Part shown: positions 1 through 12,149 of the stretch, one piece after another
Numbering within the stretch: position 1 is the first letter of the stretch
How the letters are laid out: each line of letters opens with the position of its first letter
Assembly: GCA_022496185.1 (NCBI GenBank)
Contig: WTXG01000078.1
Coordinates: forward strand, 1 to 64,000
Length of the DNA: 64,000 nucleotides
Source of the DNA: Multifurca ochricompacta
Taxonomy: Eukaryota; Basidiomycota; Agaricomycetes; Russulales; Russulaceae
Reading direction: 5' to 3'
Translations under genes and position numbers: made by a program
The notes under the pieces: generated by a model
What the model was told of the DNA's origin: nothing
What the model saw: only the letters and a program-made list of their open reading frames with translations
Database searches by the model: none

Positions 1-196
1 ACGAAACCCGCTGCATCGTCTGGTTTCCTTTTCTTCTCACGTGACATGTCGTTTGGCCCTGTTTGCCCTTTGTTGACCATGTTGTGACTTCCTTTGTGCA
101 TATTTGTCCCTTATCTTTGACCCAGGCTGTGCTTATCTCTGACTCATACTTTACACAAGAACTCTTACATATTTTCCCACCAGAATCGCAGCTATA

Positions 197-1818
197 CAGT
201 GCCTCACAAAACTGAGTCAATGTTTTGCACTTTTGCACTGTTTGTTGAATATCACATCAGCCAAAACAAATATAAACAAAGTCTTGGTAGACCATAAAAG
301 GTACAAGATAAGGGTTATGTAATGCAACAAACATTATGTAAGTCTGATCAAAACCTGTGGAGCTATGCCCATTTCAAATTGGGGACTCATTGACTCAGTT
401 TTGTGAGTGGGTATCAGAAATATCAGAATCTGATGCTCCACCAAATGTACAGCAACCAATCCTTAATATATGGTTACCATAGTTATCTTAATATTGATGG
501 GACCTGGAATAGAGCTATTTAATCATGGTTTACATTCCCAGAATATTATAATTTCCCAATGCACCCCACCTCCTCTGCTCAGAAAGAAAACATGCTCTCT
601 CTGGCCTCTGAAGGTCATTCCACTGACACTATTGCCTCCAGACTCAGCCTCAGCCAGTCCAGAGTCTCTAGGACACTCAGAACCCTCCTTCCCAACCATC
701 AGTCACCTCATTTTGGTCATCCTTCCAAGCTCTCTGCTACCTCTGAACATGCTATCATGATACAAATCACCACAGGAAAGGTTGGCAATGCTGTCCAGGC
801 CACAAAGCACATCAATTCCATCATCCCCAACCATGTCTCTTCACAAACTGTGCACTGGGTTCTTAAACAACATTCATTCAAGGCTGTAACAAAGAAGAAA
901 AGGCCACTACTCTCTGCAGTACATTGCAAGAAGCACTTAGCCTTTGCTTTGAAGTACCAAAACTGGACTGTGGAAGACTGGCATCTGACCCAAACCTGTT
1001 GATTTTGGTCTCATCTGACCAAATCACCTTCTTCCAGTCCTCCATAGTCCAGTTTTGGTACTTCAAAGCAAAGGCTAAGTGCTTCTTGCAATGTACTGCA
1101 GAGAGTAGTGGCCTTTTCTTCTTTGTTACAGCCTTGAATGAATGTTGTTTAAGAACCCAGTGCACAGTTTGTGAAGAGACATGGTTGGGGATGATGGAAT
1201 TGATGTGCTTTGTGGCCTGGACAGCATTGCCAACCTTTCCTGTGGTGATTTGTATCATGATAGCATGTTCAGAGGTAGCAGAGAGCTTGGAAGGATGACC
1301 AAAATGAGGTGACTGATGGTTGGGAAGGAGGGTTCTGAGTGTCCTAGAGACTCTGGACTGGCTGAGGCTGAGTCTGGAGGCAATAGTGTCAGTGGAATGA
1401 CCTTCAGAGGCCAGAGAGAGCATGTTTTCTTTCTGAGCAGAGGAGGTGGGGTGCATTGGGAAATTATAATATTCTGGGAATGTAAACCATGATTAAATAG
1501 CTCTATTCCAGGTCCCATCAATATTAAGATAACTATGGTAACCATATATTAAGGATTGGTTGCTGTACATTTGGTGGAGCATCAGATTCTGATATTTCTG
1601 ATACCCACTCACAAAACTGAGTCAATGAGTCCCCAATTTGAAATGGGCATAGCTCCACAGGTTTTGATCAGACTTACATAATGTTTGTTGCATTACATAA
1701 CCCTTATCTTGTACCTTTTATGGTCTACCAAGACTTTGTTTATATTTGTTTTGGCTGATGTGATATTCAACAAACAGTGCAAAAGTGCAAAACATTGACT
1801 CAGTTTTGTGAGGCACTG
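197..1818. mobile_element. Palindromic Tc1/mariner derivative
   Basis: Inserted in the copy 1 LTR with a TA duplication (195-196 and 1819-1820), as expected for Tc1/mariner. The two arms, 197-981 and 1034-1818, are each 785 bp and are near-perfect inverted repeats around a 52-bp centre. Each arm carries the N-terminal half of a transposase reading inward: 559-1002 on plus and 1456-878 on minus, with a helix-turn-helix region (SLASEGHSTDTIASRLSLSQ). Only the minus reading runs through the centre, into a WSDETK motif that resembles the first catalytic Asp region. The rest of the catalytic domain is absent, so it cannot encode transposase. It looks like an inverted duplication of a 5' half. Confidence 0.9.
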
Positions 1819-1941
1819 TACCAGATCCATCTACATATATTCTCACCTGGCCCACATTGACTCCATCCCCCATTCGGTTACATTACGACTTCGTTGATAC
1901 ATTGAGTACATACTCCGATTCAGACTCTGATCTCTATTACG

Positions 1942-1948
1942 TATATAA
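1942..1948 (+). promoter_or_regulatory. LTR TATA box, copy 1
   Basis: TATATAA in the 5' LTR. The 11-mer AGACTCGACTT, the likely RNA 5' end, starts 34 nt downstream at 1976. Copy 4 has exactly the same spacing (35310 to 35344). Confidence 0.7.
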
Positions 1949-2214
1949 GGCCTGTCTAGATAGCCTGTATGCCTTAGACTCGACTTCTTAATTGACTTGG
2001 TGCATTACCTTCTGGGTGATCTCTAAGACCTGACTCTTGAATCGTCTCAGTGCTTTTGGCACTCTTCTGCTCACTGGTACTAAGGGATTAGCTCCTTGGT
2101 ATTGACTTCTCACACGACCTCTGTGTACTTGGAAGACAGTGCACGTTTGACTTCGTAGTTTTGCTACACGACTTATCACACATTGTGACGAACGCCCGCA
2201 CCAGGCGTTACATT

Positions 2215-2225
2215 AAGTCGAGTCT
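2215..2225 (+). other. Self-primer binding site, copy 1
   Basis: AAGTCGAGTCT, two bases inside the 5' LTR end, is the exact reverse complement of LTR bases 1976-1986, the predicted RNA start. No TGG-type tRNA 3'-end complement is present. This is the arrangement known for Tf1/sushi-group chromoviruses, which prime reverse transcription with their own RNA 5' end. Confidence 0.7.
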
Positions 2226-2261
2226 CCCCCCACTGTGGCTTCATCTAGCTGAAGCCAGACC

Positions 2262-5009
2262 TTGCACACTGAAGAACTCATCGACTGTCAAGACAAGGAT
2301 AATCTTTCACAACAGGTCCTTGGCTCTGCCATCTGGAAAGATTTTGAAACCAAGTTTGGATACTACATCTATCACGACGACCAGTACCAGCCAGTTGAAT
2401 ATGACGAACAGAAACGAGTCTGGTACTGTATCCGTTACTCTAGAAGCCACCATTCCTGGGTTACCACAGGACCTGCCCCACCAGAATACAGCTTAGGACC
2501 TTGGAGAGAGAATCCCCCAGCCATCATCACAGATTCAGAAACTGAAGAATACATCGAAGAAAGCAGCGAAGACGCACAAGTCATAGCCCCTAGTTTTATG
2601 GCTCTGACAGTTGCACCCGAGAGTACTACGTCCAGAATATCTGCTTTAGTCTCTCCTCAGATCACACGACAAACCTCAGACACCCCGACCATCACTTATC
2701 CAATGATGTCGACCATTGCTGCACAGTTACCAGATCCCACTCCAATTGTCCCTGCTCCGAACCTCCCCCCCCATCAGGATGCCTTATGGGAGTCCTGCCG
2801 ACTATGTTCACTGGTGATCGATCCCAGAGCAAAAAGTTCATGCTCGAGTTTGAGACGTTCTGTTACGACCCTACTCTTTTTCCTGACCCTGCACACCATG
2901 CCTTATTCTTTGCACCATCCTTGACTTTCCCCTTCTCTGGACCACTCCCTGATGCCCTTGGTATGCTGCCTTGGGACCTTCTTGATGCCTGTGGCCTGTA
3001 TGCCCAGGACCTTACCCTGATGCCTGTGACCTGTTGCTCACAGGACCAACCTCCCTCACCACCATTTACACCTAACCTGATGGTAGTTCTGCTGCTATAC
3101 TGTTGGATGTACATCACCCTTCCTTATTGCCTTGGTTTATGCCTTGGCCAGTACCCCTGTCCCTGTGCTTGACACCCATAGGATCTCTGACACTGTCCCT
3201 GCCAAACCTGACTCTGCACACAAGACGACTTTGGCTTGCATTTGCCCCTCCAGACCACATGACCTGTAGGCACATGACATGGATTCAAAGCCATGACCTA
3301 TCATGTGACCCTTGACCACATGACCTCAGACCATGTGACCCCCTTTGACCATGTGACCTTGGGCTTTGATCATGACCCCTTAGATCATCTGACCCATCAG
3401 TCACTTGACCCTCTTCTCTGATTCCTGTGGGAGTATTCCCACACTGATCTGACTCCTGTGGGACCTGTCATTTCCCCATTTACCCCTGACCCTGGTGGGA
3501 ATCCTCCCACACTGATATGACTCCTGTGGGGCTGTCCCACATGATTATGCTTCTGATAAGGCTTATCCTTATCATGGACTATATTTGACATCTTATCTGC
3601 TATTGGATGATAAGGACTCTGACCCTGTTCCTGATTAGCTACAAACCAGATCCCCATACAGTATATAAGACCCTGTAGACAGTTTGTACAACCCTAGATT
3701 TGACCTCTTGGGCCTTCAGCCTAGAGATCTTAGACCCCAATACATCAGAAGCCTTTTCCCCTCTTTTGCGTCCTTGAGATCCCTGCAGGGACCCCCATTG
3801 CCTCTGGCAATGGGTGTGTACCCTTCCCTTTGAACCCCTCTGCCATTCCCAGGGCTCCAGTGTGCTTGGTGTGCTTCTGGCACAGCAACTGGGCCCTGTC
3901 CCACTTAACAGCCTTAGGGGATTAGCTCCCTTTGGCTGGCTCATCCCGTCTCCCTCTGTGCTTGATTATAGCACCAAACCTTAACCGATTCCGAAGCTAG
4001 ACAGTGCCCAGAGTCTAGCCTTATTGTGCTAGACTCATGGCTGAGGTAATGGACCCGCGCCGACCCGTGCACGCCGCACAGAACGCTCCGCTGAGCGTAA
4101 CACGTTCAAAAACTTCAATCATGACATCCCACAGATTGTGAACCCCTTCCAACAGACCAACCTTTTCCTCTTGCTTATCAGAGGGGATTCCGTCAATGAT
4201 TGGACAATGGAGCAGATTGAATGGCTGAACAACAGAGTTGCAGCCAGAACCAGAACCATAGACAAGGATCTGTGGGATATAGTGGCACAAAGATTTAAAG
4301 ACACCTTCACAGATGGGCAGGCCAAGCAGAAGGCCACCAGAGAATTGAAGTCCCTTAAAATGGAGAGAGGGGATTTAGATGGCTATGTGGCCAGATTCCG
4401 GAATCTGGCTAAAAGAGTGGGGTATGATGTAAACGAAGAGGCAACACTCAACCTCTTCTCCCAGGGACTGCCTAACCCCCTGGTGAAGAATATCACCCAG
4501 TTCCATCACCCCAAATCGTGGAGCCAGTGGATGAGCGCTGCCAGAACACAGCAGCAGGATTATCTGGACTTCCAAACACGCTTCGGAGTAGACACAAAGA
4601 AGGGCAAGACCCGCGATCAGTGGAAAGCGGTGTTTGGGGTAAAACCTACTACCTCTCGAGACCCCAATGCCATGGATACGTCAGCGGATCACACTAAAGC
4701 TTGTGCAGCTCTCACCAATGATGAAAAGAAAAACCTCATGAAGGAGGGACGCTGCTTCCACTGCCGAGCGCAAGGACATATGTCACGATTCTGCCCCAAG
4801 AAAACAGTCTGGGCTGCTGAAGCAACAGTGGCGGCCACTGCCACAATGCCATCCGTACAGAATCTACTGACCCCCATCAAGGAAAATCCAGCAACTGCCC
4901 CAAAGACAAAGGCGCAGAAGGCAGAGGCCATCTGGGAGCATATGATGAATGAAGACGAGGCCATACATGCCCTGATTGTCAACAAGGCCTTTGGCCAAAA
5001 GGATTTTTG
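2262..5009 (+). pseudogene. gag of gypsy copy 1 (interrupted by a solo LTR, frameshifted)
   Basis: Structural polyprotein. The N-terminal part (2262 to about 2780) has the conserved stretches GYYIYHDDQYQP and WRENPPAI, then shifts frame near 2775. The frame resumes at 2786 and is split by the solo LTR 2861-4102. It then runs 4108-5009 through the capsid-like region (NPFQQTNLFL, FKDTFTDGQAKQKA) to a zinc knuckle of the CX2CX4HX4C type (CFHCRAQGHMSRFC). The stop follows GAT TTT, where pol overlaps in the -1 frame. Non-functional because of the insertion and frameshift. Confidence 0.9.
2861..4102 (+). repeat. Solo LTR, 1242 bp, inserted in copy 1 gag
   Basis: Begins TGTTACGACC and ends GCGTAACA. 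It is flanked by a perfect 5-bp duplication CGTTC (2856-2860 and 4103-4107), and the gag frame resumes across it. A TATA box (TATATAAGACC) lies near 3662. The U3 part holds several CATGTGAC/CACATGAC motifs (about 3255-3360). A second copy is at 43242-44593. Neither is attached to an internal region here. Confidence 0.93.
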
Positions 5010-8000
5010 ATTGGCTCAACCCCATCGGCCTGGGCAAGAGCACTTCATGTAACTTCTGTGTACACTAGTCGTTTCAAGTCTCTAAAAATACCAGTACACT
5101 TTGAAACCAAACAGAAGATGGCCGACAGACGGATATTGATCAACTCTGGAGCTATGGATAATTTCATTAGTCAACGACTTCAGAGGATGCTAGGACTGGG
5201 GACACAGTTACTTCCCCAAGAAAAGAACATTTGGAACATAGACAGGATGGCTAACAAAGCTGGGAAAATCACACATTGCTGTGATCTAGAAGTACAGGTT
5301 GGGGAGTGGACCAAGCAACTCCGTTTCCTCATTACAGATTTAGGAGACGAAGACATGGTTTTGGGGTACCCATGGCTGGCAGCATTTGAGCCCAAGATCA
5401 ACTGGGCAGAAGCAACAATGGACAAAGATTTCTACCCAGTTCTCATTATGTCCCTGGGATATGACTATGCTGCGCGACACCCCCTCACCCATGCTATCGT
5501 CATGGGATCGGCTGTGACAGAAATTCTCCCTGCGACGTTACTAATGACTTGACATCGTGTTTCACTGGTGTTTTACTTACTGAGGGCCTAACCCCTCCTA
5601 ATTCTCCTTAGTTCTAGCTCGTTCTACTGCTCAACCATTTATGTATTATATCATAGAACTAGAACCTTCTATTTACTATGACATAGCTAGAACTACATGT
5701 ATTTAAAGACCTACTAGAGTAGAGAGACAGACTAAGTCTGTTCTCTTGTGTTCAATCAAAGGTGCTTCGGAATCCTTGAGTCCTCCCAGTTAGAACCCCA
5801 CTTGAACTCTCCAAGATGTGACTTGGAGAGCCTTCATCATCTTGAACTTGCTGCAGGACCGAGCGTCTCTGCCGTCGACTTCGAATCTCACGCGCGTGCC
5901 CTATCGACTTTGAACTAGGCTTGATCCACTGTGACCTTTGAACCTTGACTGAACTTGTTTCCTCTTGTTCGACGACGACACAGTTCCGCACCTAACTGTG
6001 ACATCGGCCGTCACCTGGAGTAATGTGGAACCTGTGGATCAGGTGTATTGCTATGTTACGAAGGCATTGGAATTGGCCCAGGCAGAGGCACAGAAAAACC
6101 CGGAAAAGACATTCGAAGAAGTAGTCTTGGCAGAATATCATCGACATTGGAAGGTCTTTTCAGAGGAAGAGTCACAACGTTTCCCTCCCTCTTGACCTTG
6201 GGATCACGCCATTGATTTTGTTCCAAACACCCCGCAATCAGTAGACTGTAAAATCTACCCATTGTCTCAACCAGAGAAGGAAGTGCTCTCTACCTTCCTG
6301 GAGGAACACCTGGCGAAAGGATATATATGACCCTCCAACTCGCCCTATGCATCACCCTTCTTTTTCATTAAAAAGAAGGACAGGAAGCTACGACCAGTAC
6401 AGGACTACAGATGGATTAATGAACTCATGGTGAAAAACAACTACCCACTTCCTTTAATCTTGGAAATCATTGATAAAATGTGCAATAAAGCCCTGTTCTC
6501 AAAGATGGACGTTTGTTGGGGTTACAATAACATTCGTATTCGAGAAGGTGACCAGCCCAAGGCTGCCTTTAAGACCAATCAAGGACTTTTTGAACCCAAC
6601 GTTATGTTCTTTGGCTTGACAAACTCGCTGGCAACCTTCCAGTCCATGATGAATCATATTTTCCAAGACCTGATCCTTACGGAAGAAGTTGTGGTGTATA
6701 TGGACGACATCCTAGTGGCTACAAAAGACAACATTCATCACCACCAGACCCAAGTTCACAAAGTACTGGAAATCCTGGCAAAATACAACCTCTATTTGAA
6801 ACCTGCCAAATGCTCCTTCGAGCAGAAGACTGTCAAATATTTGGGTGTCATCCTAGAAGGGGGACAAGTATGCATGGACCCTGTAAAAGTACAAGGCATC
6901 CGAGAGTGGTCTATCCCTCAGTGTACCAAAGACATCAGATTGTTCATTGGTTTTTGTAATTTCTACCAACGCTTCGTCAAGGGATTCTCAGCCATCACCC
7001 GACCACTTAATAATTTGTTGAAAAAGGACGTACCCTGGCACTGGGACAAATTACAACAGAAGGCGTTTGACCAGATAAAAGTGATCATCAGCTCCAAACC
7101 AGTTCTCATTCAACCTGACTTAGCCAAACCCTTCGAACTGGAAGTTGACGCCTCCATGTATGCCAATGGCGTGGTTTTATCACAGAGAGATACTGGAGGA
7201 ATCCTTCATCCAGTGGCATTCTACTCGGAAACATTCTCTTCAGCAGAAAGAAATTATGATATTTGGGACAGGGAACTGCTGGCTATTGTAAAAGCATTAC
7301 GACACTGGCAACCATATTTGGCTGGATCCCCACATAAAACCATCATCTATACAGACCACTCCAACCTTCTTTACTGGAGAGAACCTCATAAGATCAGTCA
7401 ACGAATAGCACAAGAAGTTTTGGAGCTCAAAGAATACAACTTCACACTCAAGCACTTACCTGGGGCTCGTAATGCACGAGCCGATGCCTTGTCCAGACCA
7501 ACCAGATGTGATGAAGGGGAAAACGACAACGATAATATTGTCATTTTACCTGAAGATGTCTTTGCAAAGACTGCTGTTGTTAGCCTCCATGACATGGATC
7601 TATGGGCCCAAGTGATGCAGAATATGAATCAGGAGCTGTGCAACTCCTGGGCAGAGCCACACAACATAAAAATGAAAAACGGCCTCTGGTGGAAAGATGG
7701 TGATCAATTGGTTGTCACTGGTGGCAACAACATTAAGAGGGGGGTGATCCATTTTCACCACGACCTTCCCTCTGCAGGACACCCGGGGATTGCAAATACC
7801 TACCCCCTTGCCAAATGAGATTATTGGTGGCCAAACATGAAGAAAGATGTAGAAGCATACATCAAAGGATGTGCAGAATGCCAGGCAAATAAAGTAAACA
7901 CACCCAAGACCACTGGCACTTTCACCCATTACACCGATAGCGACAGCCCCCTTCCAGACCATTGCTATGGACTTTATCATCAAACTTCCACAGTCACAAG

Positions 8001-9057
8001 GATATGACTTGATACTCACCATCATGGACCATGATTATTTGAAGGCCGCCCTCTTCATCCCCTGCAATGAAACAATATCAGCAGAAGGAGTTGCAAAACT
8101 TTACCTAAACCATGTCTACCAGCACTACAGACTCCCCCAAAAAATCATTTCAGACCGAGACCCACGATTTGCATCCATGTTTGCCCAGGCCCTCTGTAAA
8201 CGCCTCGACATCCAGCAGAACATCTCCACAGCATATCACCCTCAAACAGACAGTCAATCAGAGCACACAAATCAATGGTTAGAACAATATCTTCGATTCT
8301 GGTGTAATGAACGGCAGGACGACTGGGCAGAATGGCTGGCGACGGCTGAGTTCGCACATAACAGCTGGCCAAACGGAACAACGAAAGCCACCCCCTTCTC
8401 CCTTATTATGGGATGGGACCCTCGCACTACATGGACAGACAAACCTACAAATGTACTGTCTGTAACACAACGTATTGGCCAATGGGAGGAGATACGGGAA
8501 TTGGCCAATAGAAACCTTCAGAAGGCGCAAAAGACCCTGACTGAGAAGCCCACTAGGTTTATGCCCTATCAGGTCAGAGATCAAGTCTGGTTAGAGGGGC
8601 GTAACATCCACATGTCACACCCAACAGCAAAACTAGCTCCCAGATGCCACAGCCCCTTTGTAATTGAACAGAAGCTCTTGGACATCACGTACAAGCTTAC
8701 GTTACCTGCCACCTGGAAAATACACCCCATTTTCCACACTGGTCTCCTGACCCCCTACAAAGAGACTTCCATTCATGGACAAAATTTCCCCAGACCTCCT
8801 CCTGACCTAGTTGACGGAGAACCAGAATGGGAAGTAGAACATATCACTGATGCGAAATGGAAGGGTCAAGGGCGCAGTCAGAAGCTTCATTACTTGATCA
8901 AATGGAAGGGATTCCCTGATGCTGACAACTCGTGGGAATCTGCTGCAGATGTCTTTGTGCCCAAGCTTATTGAAGAATTCTATAGATGCCATCCAGAGGC
9001 AGATAAAGAGCAGGACAAAATTCGTGCTGTTGGACAACCTCTTCCCCCACATCTCGC
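5007..9057 (+). pseudogene. pol of gypsy copy 1 (PR-RT-RH-IN-chromodomain)
   Basis: The protease region 5007-5512 has NSGAM where sister copies have DSGAT, so the catalytic Asp is lost. It is interrupted by the solo LTR 5513-6003. RT/RNase H runs 6004-7818 with YMDDILVAT and the RNase H stretch TDHSNLLYW. The integrase zinc region has H-H-C-C residues near 7755-7895. The catalytic core is in 7967-9057 (AMDFII, SDRDPRF and an E in SEHTNQWLEQ). It ends in a chromodomain (LHYLIKWKGFPDADNSWE). TGA stops sit at positions that are Arg in relatives (before PWDHAID, before PSNSPYASP, before DYWWPN), and there is a frame break near 7900. Dead copy. Confidence 0.9.
5513..6003 (+). repeat. Solo LTR, 491 bp, inserted in copy 1 pol
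   Basis: Starts TGTGACAGAAAT and ends CTAACTGTGACA. The 5-bp target duplication is TCGGC (5508-5512 and 6004-6008). It contains GTATTTAAAG and CAGACTAAGTCTG near 5700-5740. It is organised like, but not identical to, the LTR around 27519-34668 and the fragment near 12311. Confidence 0.88.
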
Positions 9058-10261
9058 TAGAATAACGTCTATGTCACCATCCAGCATTCACATCTCTGCC
9101 GCCATCGATGCATTTCCCCTATCTACTCCTGTGCATCCTCCTTCTCGCCCACTTTCTCCTATTGACTACGATGCAACCGCCAAAGTGGCCGAAGGGGACA
9201 GAATCATCAACATCGACGAAGATTTTAATTTGCCCAAACACCCCCACCCCAACGACCTGATCAATGTGGACTTCAGTGACAAGTCCCCAGAATTCCCATT
9301 CTTCCCTAATGACCCCAACTCGCAATTTTACTTCCCGCTCATGATTCCGTCATCCAAGAACAACGGCACCATGGAGGTGGCCAAGTACATTTATTACACC
9401 AATGAAGGTATGGATGTGGCTGGATGCTTGGAAAAAGGGGGACCTGTCTATGGGGCCCCAGTCTATCTGGAAGAAAAGAATGCCGATCAGTTACACTATG
9501 TCTTGGGGCCTGAACATTTGCAACACCTCTCGGCCCACGACCCATGTGCCTTCACTATCAATGAGGTGCTTCGGGACTTACGTATGCCACGACTGACTGC
9601 CGAGATTGCATGACTCCACAAGTTCCAAGCACTCCGAGACAACTTAGAGATGCAGTGTCGTGACTATGAACGACAAATGGTAAAGATTAATCAAGGGGTT
9701 TTCGATATAGAACATCACCTGGCGAGCATCAGGACGAGGTTAGAATGAGGAGAGGCGTACCAAATTATATCCGAATGGTATGCTGATATCTTTGCTCAGC
9801 CGCTCCCCCGTCACTGCCTCGACCTCGCACCTCGGCTCAACCCCCATTGCTTCGAAATGCCACACCTCCACGAAAACCCTGACGGCAAGCTTTGCTGGCG
9901 CTGTAGCAGCAAGTACCACCTCAGCTGGTGTTGTCCCATGGCTCAGAAACAATGTCAACATTGCCAAAGCACCTCACACTGGAGTTGTCAATGTCTATTC
10001 CAACAACTTACACAGGCCCCCACCATTCAGAACCTGTCTGGGTGGTGTGGCAAGTGTCTCTCCCACAACGCCAGGCATCAAGAAATTGATTGTCATGTTT
10101 ACAACGGCTGCTTTCGCTGTGGGAGGCGAGGGCCCTATGGTTTTCTATGAACACACGTTTGCCCCACAGACAAAGAAAAGGAGAACTATGATGCAGACCA
10201 CTACGCCATAGCCGATGACTACCTCTCCTTGGTTCAAGATGACGATGGTATGCCAATCTAG
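9058..10261 (+). pseudogene. Third ORF of gypsy copy 1 (zinc-knuckle protein, fused to pol)
   Basis: Continues in the same frame as the chromodomain with no stop between them, unlike copies 2 and 3. It keeps the conserved block YIYYTNEGMDVAGC...YGAPVYLEE and, near the end, the knuckle-like motifs CWRCSSKYHLSWCC, CQHCQSTSHWSCQC, CGKCLSHNARHQEIDC and CFRCGRRGPYGFL. Broken by TGA codons (near 9612, 9747 and 10148) and by frame changes. The function of this ORF is unknown; the knuckles suggest nucleic-acid binding. Confidence 0.75.
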
Positions 10262-10292
10262 CTGGCTCTGCTAGGACTTAGAGAGGGGGTAA

Positions 10293-10884
10293 TGTTATGA
10301 AACCCACTGCATCATCTGGTTTCCTTTTCTTCTCACATGACATGTCATTTGGCCCTGTTTGCCCTTTGTTGACCATGTTGTGACTTCCTTTGTGCATATT
10401 TGTCCCTTATCTTTGACCCAGGCTGTGCTTATCTCTGACTCATACTTTACACAAGAACTCTTACGTATTTTCCCACCAGAATCGCAGCTATACTGGATCC
10501 GTCTATGTATATTCTCACCTGGCCCACATTGACTCCGTCCCCCATTCGGTTACATTATGACTTCGTTGATACATTGAGTACATACTCTGATTCAGACTCT
10601 GATCTCTATTACGTATATAAGGCCTGTCTAGATAGCCTGTATGCCTTAGACTCAACTTCTTAATTGACTTGGTGCATTACCTTCTGGGTGATCTCTAAGA
10701 CCTGACTCTTGAATTGTCTCAGTGCTTTTGGCACTCTTCCACTCACTGGTACTAAGGGATTAGCTCCTTGGTATTGACTTCTCACGCAACCTCTGTGTAC
10801 TTGGAAGACAGTGCACGTTTGACTTCATAGTTTTGCTACATGACTTATCACACGTCATGATGAACGCCCACACCAGGCATTACA
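10293..10884 (+). repeat. 3' LTR of gypsy copy 1
   Basis: 592 bp, from TGTTATGAAACCC to GGCATTACA. Aligns along its length with the 5' LTR, with differences often at CpG. The self-priming 11-mer is mutated here to AGACTCAACTT. Confidence 0.93.
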
Positions 10885-11205
10885 TCCCAGGAGGGAGACA
10901 TAATGAGGAAGTGTAGCATGGGTGGGCAAGTGGGGTCCTCGTCAGGGAGGGTAAAGAAAAGAGGGTCACTGGGCCCTGGTTGTAACATCACCCTCCTTTC
11001 TGGCTCAAGCTGACCCAGCTAGAAATGTGCACCATCATCATCCTGCACCAAGTCCACATAATCATCTGCCAAGTTTCAATCTCCCATGGTGTAAGTTTCA
11101 TCCACCACACACTGATGCGTGTGTAAAAAGCCATATGGGCCTCATCATCCACACTGGGGGCACATGTCGTAGACCGGGCAGTCAAGCTCATGATGACCCA
11201 TGTTG
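10885..11205 (-). mobile_element. Remnant of another gypsy copy (LTR edge plus end of third ORF)
   Basis: 10885-10987 is the first ~100 bp of a minus-strand LTR of the same group (compare 26760-26862). 10988-11205 is the adjacent 3' end of the zinc-knuckle ORF; its minus-strand translation shows HHELDCPVYDMC, then GPYGF-like and DDYVDLVQDDDG-like stretches. The insertion of copy 1 cut this older LTR. Confidence 0.75.
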
Positions 11206-11480
11206 TGACTAGTGTTTAAAGGTCCGGTCCAGTCTGGTTTTTTGACCATAATGGGACACAACCAGCAACTGCAACCGGTTGCCAGTTGCACCTTATGTCC
11301 AGATAACTGGACTGGACTGCCTAAAGACCAAAAAACAGTCCTTTTCAGTCTGGTTGCCAGTCCGCAACCAGTCTGAACTGGTCCTACAATATGAAATTTA
11401 TGTAATAGGGGTATAGTAGTGTAGTAATAATCATATTATAATGAGGATGACATTTATCAAAGAGCATGCCAGAAAATTAA
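11206..11480. other. Non-coding stretch with short self-complementary CCAGTC/GACTGG motifs
   Basis: No gene seen. 11220-11390 carries many copies of CCAGTC/GACTGG and an imperfect inverted pair around GGTTTTTTGACC and GACCAAAAAAC, so the RNA or single strand could fold. It may be part of a small non-autonomous element. Confidence 0.35.
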
Positions 11481-11558
11481 TGGCAACATCTGTGATTGAA
11501 CCCAAGACCTCCAGGTACAAGCTCGGTCCAGTGCTCTAACCATTGTGCCACCCAGCCT
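11481..11558 (-). ncRNA. tRNA-derived sequence (possible SINE head or tRNA pseudogene)
   Basis: On the minus strand there is an A-box-like TGGCACAATGG followed at normal tRNA spacing by GGTTAGAGCACTGGA and a B-box-like GGGTTCAATCAC. The B box departs from consensus and the acceptor stem does not pair well, so it is not a working tRNA. An AT-rich tail follows toward lower coordinates, as in a SINE. Confidence 0.45.
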
Positions 11559-11589
11559 CACTAGTAAAATCACACAATATATTATATAT

Positions 11590-12110
11590 AGGGTTATGCA
11601 AAGTTGATTTTATCACTTGTGTCTAATTAATTGTGAACTTGATCTTATCACTTAGGTGTATATCCTAAGCATCTAATTAATTGTGAACATGTTTTTTATC
11701 ACTTATATTATCTAATTAACTGTGAACACATTTTTGATCTTATCAGTCAGATGTATATCCTAAGTATCTAATTAATTGTGAATGCATTTTTTATCACTTG
11801 TATTATCTAATTAACTGTGAACACGTTTTGATCTTATCACTTGTATTATCTTAGATGTATATATCCTAAGTATCTAATTAATTATGAACGCATTTTTGAT
11901 CTTATCACTAAGATGTATATCCTAAGTATCTAATTAATTGTGAACACATTTTTGATCTTATCACTTAGGTGTATGTCCTAAGTATCTAATTAATTATGAA
12001 TGCATTTTTGATCTTATCGCTTCTATTAGATGTATATCCTAAGTATCTAATTAATTGTGAATGTGTTTTTGATCTTATCACTTCTATTATCTAAAACAAT
12101 GATACTGGTA
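11590..12110. repeat. AT-rich minisatellite
   Basis: About eight imperfect units of roughly 55-75 bp. They are built from TATCTAATTAATTGTGAA, TTTTTGATCTTATCACTT and GTATATCCTAAG. A single inverted unit follows at about 12150-12215. Confidence 0.8.
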
Positions 12111-12149
12111 CAGATGTTCCAGGATAGTGGTCTGACATAATTGTGATCA

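Larger units (their letters stand above)
1..2212 (+). repeat. 5' LTR of gypsy copy 1 (interrupted)
   Basis: Matches the 3' LTR 10293-10884 over its whole length once 197-1820 is removed. It ends in TTACA. A TATA box lies at 1942-1948. Confidence 0.93.
1..10884 (+). mobile_element. Ty3/gypsy chromovirus copy 1 (degenerate, with three nested insertions)
   Basis: Long LTR retrotransposon with LTRs at 1-2212 (missing its first four bases at the window edge, interrupted) and 10293-10884. Without the insertion, and counting the four missing bases, both LTRs are 592 bp. Order is gag, protease, RT, RNase H, integrase, chromodomain, third ORF. Three later insertions are nested in it: a Tc1-type palindrome at 197-1818, a solo LTR at 2861-4102 and a solo LTR at 5513-6003. 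All reading frames are broken. The family is related to copies 2-4 but clearly diverged from them. The 3' flank is TCCCA; the 5' target duplication lies outside the window. Confidence 0.95.

Noticed and set aside
559..1456. Two transposase ORFs as a functional Tc1 gene
   Set aside because: Each holds only the N-terminal half and they face each other in a palindrome. The catalytic domain beyond the first Asp region is missing.
11481..11558. Functional tRNA gene
   Set aside because: The B box deviates from consensus and the acceptor arm does not pair.
11590..12110. CRISPR-like array
   Set aside because: The intervals between repeated motifs are themselves repeated and the genome is eukaryotic. 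It is a minisatellite.
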